Part shown: positions 7,781 through 14,340 of the stretch, piece after piece
Layout: every line of letters starts with the position of its first letter
Numbering within the stretch: the first letter of the stretch is position 1
NCBI GenBank assembly: GCA_031552335.1
Contig: JAVBMQ010000063.1
Location: 1-15,616, forward strand
DNA from: JAISFI01 sp031552335
GTDB taxonomy: Bacteria > Bacteroidota > Bacteroidia > Bacteroidales > Azobacteroidaceae
DNA: 15,616 nt
Direction: 5' to 3'
Translations under genes and position numbers: made by a program
The notes under the pieces: generated by a model
The model's database searches: none
What the model was told of the DNA's origin: nothing
The model's input: the letters and a program-made list of their open reading frames with translations, nothing else

Positions 7781-9124
7781 ATGAAACCAAAACTGCTGCT
7801 ATTGTTTGTTGTTTATTTGTTTTCCTGTACTCCCGAGGAACAGGTGGTTACTGTAGAACCGGAAGTTTACCTGCATATCAAAGCAGATGACCATACAGCC
7901 CCCTTGCAGGTAAAAATAGAGAATAAGACCAGAAATGCTTTGATGTTCCATTGGATCTTCGAAGGTGGAATTCCGTGCGAATCGTCAAATCAATATCCTC
8001 CTGTGGTTACCTATGAAACCCCCGGAGATTATAAGGTCTTATTAGAGGCTTGGAATGACGGTCATCGAGTGACCGAACATTTCATGGTGCATGTAGACAG
8101 TGCAGTAGCGGCAGACTTTTCTATACAGCCGGAGATCAATAATTATGCTCCGGTGATTTACCGGATAACGAATTTATCTTCCGGAGGAAATACTTATCAG
8201 TGGACTTTTGAAGGAGGATCTCCGGAAATTTTTTCAGGGAAATACCCACCTCCCATAACTTATGAGAAAGAGGGTAATTATTCCGTGTCCTTGCATATAA
8301 ACAATGGAAGCGCTGATTTTTCCATTACTAAAGAAATAGAAGTTTTACCTGTATTAGAGGCAACATTTGATATCATTCCATCTTTTGAAGATGAAGATCT
8401 TGAAGCTCCATTGTGGGCCAGATTATCAGTCCATATGCAGGGAGCCACTTCTGTTTTCTGGTCTTGTGAAGGGGGAAGCATAGAAGATAGATCACTTGCT
8501 GATACCCGGATATTCTTTTCTTCTCCGGGTGTTTATATGGTCAATTTGAATGTAGGCAATGGAAAAAATACAAAATCAGTTGCCAAACAGCTTGTTGTCA
8601 AACCTAACTCCAATCTTAGACATCATAAAGATATCAGGTTTGGAATCAATACCGCCGGAGCAGATATTGGATATTATTATTCAACCCGTTGGAGAAGAAG
8701 TCTTAACGTTTCTGAATTGAATCAGCTTCCGGCAACTGATATTGATATTGTTTTCTTTGGTCTTGATAAGAATTTTTCCTGGTGTAAATTTGTATCTCCA
8801 GATTCTTGTTCTTATTATCCTTTAGTAGAAATACCTGAATCTGCTTATACACAATTCGTTCATCAACAAAGTCTGTTATCTCCTGATGATTTCAGACAGA
8901 TGAACAATGATAATTTTTTGAAATCTATAGAAATTGAAAATACCGCCGGAGCATGGGATGGTTTCCTCTGGAATACAAAAGATACATTTGCTAATGAAGG
9001 TAAAGTAATTTTATTTCGTACTTCCGATAATCGCAAAGGAGCGATACTTGTTCATAAGGCAGTGGCTGCTGAAACAAATAATTCATACATAATTGCCGAT
9101 ATCAAAATTCAAAAAAATGAGTAA
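7781..9124 (+). CDS. PKD-domain lipoprotein with an unassigned C-terminal domain
   Basis: 447 residues. The short signal MKPKLLLLFVVYLFSC gives a lipobox (LFSC) with the acylated Cys at 16, followed by TPEEQ, compatible with outer-membrane or surface location. Three PKD-like beta-sandwiches follow: ~28-106 ('FHWIFEGGIP', 'VTYETPGDYKVLLEA'), ~110-188 ('YQWTFEGGSP', 'ITYEKEGNYSVSL') and ~193-274 ('VFWSCEGGSI', 'FSSPGVYMVNLNV'). The third has Cys in place of the usual Thr/Ser-Phe pair. Residues ~280-447 form a separate globular domain with 'IRFGINTAGADIGYYYS', 'DIDIVFFGLDKNFSWCKFVSPD', and a terminal 'RKGAILVHK ... YIIADIKIQK' strand pair, which I cannot assign to a named family. The gene starts 12 nt after the previous one and its end overlaps the barrel gene by 8 nt (ATGAGTAA). 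Likely a binding or scaffold lipoprotein that works with that barrel. Confidence 0.85.
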   Translation: MKPKLLLLFVVYLFSCTPEEQVVTVEPEVYLHIKADDHTAPLQVKIENKTRNALMFHWIFEGGIPCESSNQYPPVVTYETPGDYKVLLEAWNDGHRVTEHFMVHVDSAVAADFSIQPEINNYAPVIYRITNLSSGGNTYQWTFEGGSPEIFSGKYPPPITYEKEGNYSVSLHINNGSADFSITKEIEVLPVLEATFDIIPSFEDEDLEAPLWARLSVHMQGATSVFWSCEGGSIEDRSLADTRIFFSSPGVYMVNLNVGNGKNTKSVAKQLVVKPNSNLRHHKDIRFGINTAGADIGYYYSTRWRRSLNVSELNQLPATDIDIVFFGLDKNFSWCKFVSPDSCSYYPLVEIPESAYTQFVHQQSLLSPDDFRQMNNDNFLKSIEIENTAGAWDGFLWNTKDTFANEGKVILFRTSDNRKGAILVHKAVAAETNNSYIIADIKIQKNE

Positions 9125-10829
9125 GAAAATATTCTTTATATTCCTTTTGGGAGTAAATTTTCTGATAACCAAAGCCCAAAGTTTTGATGTGGAAAATATC
9201 AAAAATATGTTCGGTAAAAATAAACTGTTCAAATTAAATGGGGGATTAAATGTTAATTCTGTCTTTTATGATGGTTCTGATGCTGCCGGACGAGACCCTT
9301 TTGCTTATTATCTGACCGGAAATATCAACTTAAATATTTACAACCAATTGAATTTGCCGTTTTCCTTCAGTCTGACAAATGCAGGAAGGGCTTACAGTCT
9401 GCCTTCTCCTCCTAACAGGCTAAGTATTCACCCTACATATAAATGGATGACGGGACATATCGGTGATATTTCTATGTCATTTTCTCCATATACACTGAAT
9501 GGACATCTTTTTACCGGAATCGGATGTGATTTGTCTCCCGGATCTGTATGGGAATGTAGTGTGGTGTATGGACGTTTGCAAAAAGCGACGGAATATAATG
9601 ATAGAGCCCCGGCATTATTACCTGCATATAAACGTATGGGATATGGAGCTAAAGTGGGTTGGAAAAAAAGAATAGCAAAAGTTTCCTTTAATTTTTTTAT
9701 GGCAAAAGATGATCAGGAATCTTTATATTTACCTCCGGACAGTCTTGGAATAAAGCCTGTAGAGAACTTAGCCGGCAGCCTTTTCATACAAGTGAGCCCC
9801 CTTAAACAATTGGATATTACGATAGAATATGCATTAAGTTTATGGAATGGGGATATTCGTTCTCCCGGAGAAAATCAACCGGGAATACTTGGCATATGGC
9901 CGGCTGTTGATATGTCTTCTGCTTGTTATGATGCTGTTAAAATTCATCTTGCTTATGCCTTTCAGACTTCTCGTATTGGTGTCGGGTATGAGCGTATTGA
10001 TCCGGGTTACAAAACATTGGGTGCCTATTATTTTACAAATGACCTGGAAAATTTTACATTGAATATTTCACAATCTCTTTGGTCAAATAAGTTCGACCTT
10101 TCTTTTGAAGCAGGATATCAGCGTGATGATTTAGCCAAAGATAAAATGAGCGCAACAGATCGTTTTGTGGGAAGTACTCATATAAATGCTTCTTTTTCCA
10201 AACGACTCTCTGCTAATCTTTCTTATTCAAATTTTCAGACATATACCAATGTTCGTCCGATGTTTGAATCTGTAAATCAATTGAATAGTTTTGATTCTCC
10301 GGATACTTTGAATTATGTACAGTTGTCGCAATCTGCAATGATGAATCTTAACTGGATTGCGAAACAATCAGCCTCTCAGTTACATAACTTGAATATGACT
10401 TGCAGTTATCAGGATGCAGCAGATAAACAAGGCGGTGTTTATCGTCCCGGAAGTATTTCTGAAATGCTAAATGTATCTACAGCTTATAATATTGTTTTTG
10501 TATCCTCAGGTTGGGGGATGTGTGGAGCGGGAGCTTGTTCTTATCATATGCTCAGAAATCAGAAAATGGTTACCTGGGGACCAACTTTAGGTAATAATAT
10601 GAAGTTCTTTAAAAAGAAGGTGAATGTTTCGAACAATGTTTCTTACAATTCCGGAAGATTATCCGGAGTAAAGCAAAACGAGGTATTCTCGTATCGTTGT
10701 AATATTGCTTATAATCCATATGCCAGACACAATATAACTTGTGCTTACCATTATCAATGGAGATGTTTATCCGGAAGAGGAATAAATTATAGTTCCTTAG
10801 GTACGCTAGGGTATACTTATAGTTTTTGA
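9117..10829 (+). CDS. Outer-membrane beta-barrel protein
   Basis: 570 residues from ATG 9117; the frame opens at a TTG at 9093, but the ATG gives a clean signal peptide (MSKKIFFIFLLGVNFLITKA, cleavage before Gln21) and the 8-nt overlap with the previous gene. After a short linker (FDVENIKNMFGKNKLFKL) the chain is alternating amphipathic strands from 'LNGGLNVNSVFYDG' onward and ends 'LGTLGYTYSF', a terminal aromatic typical of barrels inserted by the BAM machinery. Early signature blocks are 'NLNIYNQLNLPFSFSL', 'HPTYKWMTGHIGDISMSFSPYTLNGH' and 'GIGCDLSPG'. The PorP/SprF barrels that accompany SprB-like cargo are about 300-350 residues, so this is not a standard member. Its place beside a T9SS cargo and two lipoproteins suggests an anchor or export partner, an inference. 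A nutrient porin or TonB-dependent receptor is disfavoured: no plug domain or TonB box is seen. Confidence 0.88.
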   Translation: MSKKIFFIFLLGVNFLITKAQSFDVENIKNMFGKNKLFKLNGGLNVNSVFYDGSDAAGRDPFAYYLTGNINLNIYNQLNLPFSFSLTNAGRAYSLPSPPNRLSIHPTYKWMTGHIGDISMSFSPYTLNGHLFTGIGCDLSPGSVWECSVVYGRLQKATEYNDRAPALLPAYKRMGYGAKVGWKKRIAKVSFNFFMAKDDQESLYLPPDSLGIKPVENLAGSLFIQVSPLKQLDITIEYALSLWNGDIRSPGENQPGILGIWPAVDMSSACYDAVKIHLAYAFQTSRIGVGYERIDPGYKTLGAYYFTNDLENFTLNISQSLWSNKFDLSFEAGYQRDDLAKDKMSATDRFVGSTHINASFSKRLSANLSYSNFQTYTNVRPMFESVNQLNSFDSPDTLNYVQLSQSAMMNLNWIAKQSASQLHNLNMTCSYQDAADKQGGVYRPGSISEMLNVSTAYNIVFVSSGWGMCGAGACSYHMLRNQKMVTWGPTLGNNMKFFKKKVNVSNNVSYNSGRLSGVKQNEVFSYRCNIAYNPYARHNITCAYHYQWRCLSGRGINYSSLGTLGYTYSF

Positions 10830-10894
10830 TTTGGGATGAATTAACTATTTTTTTACAACATTATTCTGAATATCATTGTTTTATTAAAGATATC

Positions 10895-10904
10895 ATTTAC
10901 TAAC
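10895..10904 (+). promoter_or_regulatory. Leader motif ATTTACTAAC upstream of the YtxH-like gene
   Basis: Second copy of the 10-mer, again ending 19 nt before the ATG. A weak promoter is conceivable here: TTG at 10876-10878 and TAACATTT at 10901-10908, but the 22-nt spacing is longer than the usual Bacteroides distance and the -7 lacks the final G, so I do not call it firmly. Confidence 0.3.
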
Positions 10905-10923
10905 ATTTTAAAAAGATAACGTC

Positions 10924-11130
10924 ATGAAAACAAGTGATTTTTTAGGAGGTCTTGCTGTAGGAGCCATTGTTGGTTTAGGAGTTGGGTATGTATTAGGTAC
11001 AGATGCTGAAAAGAGAAAACAATGGTTATATTATCTGGGCGATAAGATGTCTCAGGTGAAGGGCAAACTTACGGGATGTTGTTCTGAATGTGAGGAGGAG
11101 GCAGAGAAAGCAACTCCGGCAGAAAGTTAA
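10924..11130 (+). CDS. YtxH-like small membrane protein
   Basis: 68 residues. MKTSDFLGGLAVGAIVGLGVGYVLGTD is the Gly-rich single transmembrane start seen in YtxH-family proteins ('GxxxGAxxGLLxAP.sG...R'), followed by a charged helix (EKRKQWLYYLGDKMSQVKGKL). The family normally continues as a longer coiled tail, whereas this one ends shortly after a Cys cluster (Cys52, Cys53, Cys56 in GCCSECEEE). YtxH proteins are linked to general stress responses in other bacteria, but the biochemical role is unknown. A 94-nt gap separates it from the barrel gene and carries its own leader motif, so it is probably expressed apart from the surface operon. It ends just before a bidirectional terminator. Confidence 0.8.
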   Translation: MKTSDFLGGLAVGAIVGLGVGYVLGTDAEKRKQWLYYLGDKMSQVKGKLTGCCSECEEEAEKATPAES

Positions 11131-11137
11131 GCTAATT

Positions 11138-11210
11138 AAGAACTAAAGATTAAGAATTAAGAAATTCTTTTGCATGTCAACAATTTCTTAATTCTTAATC
11201 TTTAATTTTT
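11138..11210. terminator. Bidirectional A+T-rich hairpin terminator
   Basis: A perfect 23-nt inverted repeat (11144-11166 and 11182-11204, loop of 15 nt) extends outward with one mismatch and a G-T pair to about 29-nt arms. On the + strand the stem runs into a T-rich tract (ATTTTTT) and on the - strand into TTAGTTCTTAATT. It sits between the converging YtxH-like and MBL-fold genes, where it would stop transcription from both. The stem is nearly all A-T, so long pairing replaces the usual G-C core. Confidence 0.8.
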
Positions 11211-11222
11211 TAATTCATCGTT

Positions 11223-12626
11223 TCAGCTTACCCCAATTTCTTCGTGTAATTCAGGAATAATTACATCCTGAAATCCTTTTTTTAGGAGTCGGGACTTGAA
11301 TTCGTCCTGTACTTCAGGTTCTCCGTGTACTACAAACAATTGTTTTACTTCCGATGGATTTTGGCAGGATAAGTACTGGCATAAATCATTGTAGTCGGCA
11401 TGGGCGCTCATTGAATCTACAGTTCTGATATCTGCCTTGACAGTAAACTGGGATCCGAAGATTCCCACGATTTCTGGTTTCCTTTTTAAACGGGCGCCTA
11501 AAGAATTTGGTTCGCAATAGCCTATCAACAAAATGGTATTTCTCCAATTTTCAATACCATTGGCAATATGGTGTTTTACCCTGCCGGCTTCGGCCATTCC
11601 TGATGCAGATATGATTACACAAGGTTCATGCGATGAGTTCAATGCTTGGGATTCTCTTTTGTCTTTGATAAAAGCGAGTCCTTCAAACATAAACGGATCA
11701 TCATCTGTTAGCATCAATCTCTGAACAGACCTATTGAAGCATTCCGGATGTCTTTTTACTGCCTGGGTGATTTCGGTCGACAGAGGACTGTCGATATAGT
11801 ATTTCAGTGCAGGTAATTCTCCGTTTTCTTCCAATTCATTCAGTGCATACAATAATTCTTGTGTGCGTCCTACACTGAAAGCAGGAATAATTAATTTCCC
11901 TCTTTTTCGTATACAGGTTTCCAGGATGTTTTCTTTCAGTTTGACGGCATAGGTATCTATGGGATCATGTGTTTTATTCCCATAAGTAGATTCGATGATG
12001 ATGTAATCGGCATGTGGAAAGGGTTGAGGCGAACGAAGAATCGGATCTCCATACCGGCCCACATCTCCACTGAATGCCAGAGTACTCGTTTTTCCGTTTT
12101 CTTTGATGGTTAGAAAAACAGTAGCGCTTCCGAGGATATGTCCGACATCAAAAAATTGTAGTGTTACATCTTCACAGACGGTAAAAGGTTCCTGATATTC
12201 TAATGGATAAAAGAATTCAAAAGTCTTTCTGGCATCTTCTTCTTTATATAATGGATCAATCGGCATTTTTCCTTCCAAGATTCGCTTTTTATTGATAAAA
12301 CGTGCATCTTGTTCCTGAATGAAGGCAGAATCCAATAAGAGTAATTGTACAATATCAATGGTAGCCGGAGTGGCATATATTTTTCCTTTATACCCTTGTT
12401 TTACTAATAAAGGAAGTAATCCGGAATGGTCGATATGTGCATGTGAAAGAATAACACAGTCTATTTCGTCGGCATTGAATCCTAAATCGGTATTTAGTAT
12501 CTGGGTTTCTTTTCCCATACCCTGAAACATACCACAATCAAGTAAGATCTTTTTTCCGTTACTTAATGTGATTAGATGTTTGGAACCGGTAACAGTTCTT
12601 GCTGCTCCGTGAAATGAAATTTTCAT
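11223..12626 (-). CDS. Beta-CASP metallo-beta-lactamase-fold ribonuclease
   Basis: 467 residues. The N-terminal MBL half carries the zinc motif HAHIDH (62-67), a further ligand His163 in 'GHILGSA' and Asp188 in 'FSGDVGR'. The beta-CASP insert follows ('IIESTYGNKTH' at ~210, 'IPAFSVGRTQELL' at ~247, 'YYIDSPLSTEIT' at ~277, 'IISASGMAEAGRVKHH' at ~338), then the RMMBL segment with 'DSMSAHADYNDL' (His409) and 'VVHGEPE' (His434). This is the bacterial CPSF73-like group exemplified by Thermus TTHA0252, a zinc-dependent endo/exoribonuclease. All catalytic ligands are intact and the length is normal, so it should be active in cytoplasmic RNA turnover; the precise RNA targets are unknown. Start is the first ATG with the standard 'MKISFHGAARTVTGSKH' opening. 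The long palindrome upstream separates it from the sulfhydrylase gene on the same strand. Confidence 0.93.
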   Translation of the reverse strand: MKISFHGAARTVTGSKHLITLSNGKKILLDCGMFQGMGKETQILNTDLGFNADEIDCVILSHAHIDHSGLLPLLVKQGYKGKIYATPATIDIVQLLLLDSAFIQEQDARFINKKRILEGKMPIDPLYKEEDARKTFEFFYPLEYQEPFTVCEDVTLQFFDVGHILGSATVFLTIKENGKTSTLAFSGDVGRYGDPILRSPQPFPHADYIIIESTYGNKTHDPIDTYAVKLKENILETCIRKRGKLIIPAFSVGRTQELLYALNELEENGELPALKYYIDSPLSTEITQAVKRHPECFNRSVQRLMLTDDDPFMFEGLAFIKDKRESQALNSSHEPCVIISASGMAEAGRVKHHIANGIENWRNTILLIGYCEPNSLGARLKRKPEIVGIFGSQFTVKADIRTVDSMSAHADYNDLCQYLSCQNPSEVKQLFVVHGEPEVQDEFKSRLLKKGFQDVIIPELHEEIGVS

Positions 12627-12667
12627 GTTGAATTAAAGTTTAAATTGAATATTTTAAGTGGCGAGAG

Positions 12668-12813
12668 CAAGAGGGTGTATCAAAAGTCATTTAGCCACGA
12701 ATTTCACGAATTAACACGAATTATTTTTCATGAGAATCAACGGAATACAAAAATAAAAAATTTCCAATTCGTGTTAATTCGTGAAATCCGTGGCCTTTTG
12801 ACACATCTTCTTG
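12668..12813. repeat. Long imperfect palindrome, REP/MITE-like
   Basis: Left arm 12668-12722 and right arm 12766-12813 are reverse complements apart from a few A/G changes and a 7-nt insertion (TCATTTA) in the left arm; the loop is 43 nt. The core of each arm is GCCACGAATTTCACGAATT followed by AACACGAATT, a motif I recognise as a widespread intergenic repeat in Bacteroidota and other phyla. It encodes no protein. It lies between the 3' end of the sulfhydrylase gene and the start of the MBL-fold gene, both on the - strand, and could act as a terminator or RNA-stability element there. The remainder of the 229-nt gap shows nothing else. Confidence 0.8.
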
Positions 12814-12855
12814 TCGAATCATAAAAAACAACTGTTTAATATAAATGAACCCTCT

Positions 12856-14145
12856 TTATTTTAGTTTTAAAAATGCATTTTCCAAATCTTCCTTGATGTC
12901 ATCAAGATGCTCCAATCCAACTGACAAACGAAGTAAATCAGGATAAACACCGGCAGCAAGTTGGGCTTCTTCGCTTAACTGACGATGTGTTGTGCTGGCT
13001 GGATGTGTAATTAAAGTCCTGACATCTCCTACATTAGTCAGATGGGAAATTAGTTCCAGACTTTCTACGAAACGAACGGTTTGTTCCAATCCTCCTTTTA
13101 CCCGGAAAGTCAGAACCGCACCAAATCCGTTTGACAAATATTTTTTAGCCAATGGATGGTATGGATGATTTTCTAATCCTACATAACATATATCATATGC
13201 CTGTGGATGTGTTTGCAACCATTTCGCTAAAGCCATTGCGTTGTCACATTCTTTTTGTACACGAACAGATAGTGTTTCTATTCCCTGAATCAATTGCCAG
13301 GAATTGAAAGGACTGATACAAGGTCCCATATCACGTAAGTTTTCAGTAACACATCTCATGATAAAAGCTACATTACCGAATTTCTCCCAAAATTTGATAC
13401 CATGATAACCTTCTGATGGTTCGGAATATTTAGGAAATTTACCGTTTCCCCAGTTGAAATTTCCTCCGTCAATGATAACTCCTCCCATGCTATTGCCATG
13501 TCCGCCAATCCATTTTGTTGCAGATTCTACCACAATATTGGCTCCGAATTTTATCGGTTGACAGAGATAACCACCGCACCCGAATGTATTGTCTACAATC
13601 AGAGGGATACCATATTTGTTAGCCAATGCAGCTAATTTCTCAAAATCCGGAATATTGAAATAAGGATTGCCGATATTTTCAGTATATAAAGCTTTTGTAT
13701 TTTCGTCAATCAGTTTTTCCATTTCTTCTGGACTGTCGTTTTTGGCTTTTCTGGCTTCGAAACCCAGATCTTTGAAAGAAACAAAAAATTGGTTGTATGT
13801 TCCGCCATACAAGTATGGAGATGTTACAAAATTGTCTCCTGATTTCATCAGGTTCAGAAAGGTAATCAGTTGGGCTGATTGCCCGGAAGCCAATGCTACG
13901 GCGGCTACACCACCTTCTAATGCAGCCATTCGTTGTTCAAAAATAGCAGTGGTTGGGTTGTTCAAACGGGTATAGATATAACCAGGGGCATCCAGATTAA
14001 ATAAATCAGCTCCATGTTCGGCGCTGTTGAATGTATATGCTGTTGTCTGATAAAGCGGTACTGCTCTCGAATTTGTTACCGGATCAGCTTGTTGATAACC
14101 TGCATGCACTTGCAGGGTCTCAAAATGCAATTGTTTTTTAGACAT
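12856..14145 (-). CDS. metY: O-acetylhomoserine sulfhydrylase (aminocarboxypropyltransferase)
   Basis: 429 residues, normal for the family. It is a PLP enzyme of the Cys/Met metabolism class that joins sulfide to O-acetyl-L-homoserine to give homocysteine and acetate, the direct sulfhydrylation route to methionine. Visible landmarks: 'ETLQVHAGYQ' and 'VPLYQTTAYTF' at the N-terminus, 'YTRLNNPT' (Tyr58, Arg60, phosphate contact from the neighbouring subunit), 'ALASGQSA' (~84-91), 'IVDNTFG' with Asp185 binding the pyridine nitrogen, 'ESATKWIGGHGN' with the Schiff-base Lys211, and 'THPASTTHRQLS' near the C-terminus. The 'GNSMGGVIIDGG' and 'FNSWQLIQGIETL' segments favour MetY over MetB/MetC relatives. 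The gene has its own promoter inside a 10-bp inverted repeat and is divergent from the aldolase gene. Some family members also use O-acetylserine; sequence does not decide this. Confidence 0.95.
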   Translation of the reverse strand: MSKKQLHFETLQVHAGYQQADPVTNSRAVPLYQTTAYTFNSAEHGADLFNLDAPGYIYTRLNNPTTAIFEQRMAALEGGVAAVALASGQSAQLITFLNLMKSGDNFVTSPYLYGGTYNQFFVSFKDLGFEARKAKNDSPEEMEKLIDENTKALYTENIGNPYFNIPDFEKLAALANKYGIPLIVDNTFGCGGYLCQPIKFGANIVVESATKWIGGHGNSMGGVIIDGGNFNWGNGKFPKYSEPSEGYHGIKFWEKFGNVAFIMRCVTENLRDMGPCISPFNSWQLIQGIETLSVRVQKECDNAMALAKWLQTHPQAYDICYVGLENHPYHPLAKKYLSNGFGAVLTFRVKGGLEQTVRFVESLELISHLTNVGDVRTLITHPASTTHRQLSEEAQLAAGVYPDLLRLSVGLEHLDDIKEDLENAFLKLK

Positions 14146-14151
14146 AGAACT

Positions 14152-14210
14152 TTGCTTGTTAAAAGATTAAATTTGGAAACAAAAATAACGAATATTCATG
14201 TAACAAGCAA
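14152..14210. promoter_or_regulatory. Inverted repeat bracketing the metY promoter (possible operator)
   Basis: TTGCTTGTTA (14152-14161) and its exact reverse complement TAACAAGCAA (14201-14210) are separated by 39 nt. One arm lies in the short 5' leader just before the start codon, the other overlaps the -33 element. Such placement fits two half-sites of a repressor or a cruciform/looping operator controlling sulfhydrylase expression. No regulator gene is in the window, so the ligand is unknown. Confidence 0.45.
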
Positions 14211-14211
14211 T
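14180..14211 (-). promoter_or_regulatory. Bacteroides-type promoter for metY
   Basis: On the - strand the -7 box TATTTTTG (14180-14187) matches TAnnTTTG exactly, and ATTG (14208-14211) serves as the -33 box 20 nt upstream, the normal spacing for the Bacteroidota housekeeping sigma factor. Transcription would begin near 14170-14175, leaving a leader of roughly 25-30 nt, too short for a SAM riboswitch. Confidence 0.65.
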
Positions 14212-14340
14212 GCGAATGAAAAGTTTCTTAGGATATGGTCAAATAATTATTCAGGATATTTTCGATATAGACTAAAAAAGGACAACCTTATTTTCTGCAA
14301 AATTGTTATATCAAAAGTATTAACTTCAATTGATTTTATT

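Noticed and set aside
9093..9116. TTG start for the barrel protein eight residues earlier
   Set aside because: It would add MPISKFKK before an already complete signal peptide; the ATG at 9117 forms a coupled ATGAGTAA overlap.
14014..14340. Upstream open extension of the aldolase frame across the intergenic region and the start of metY
   Set aside because: The extension has no aldolase similarity, runs antisense through metY coding DNA, and the ATG at 14341 gives the normal family length and opening.
14146..14340. SAM riboswitch or tRNA in the metY-fbaB intergenic region
   Set aside because: The metY leader after the predicted start site is too short for a riboswitch and no cloverleaf or aptamer-like stems are visible.
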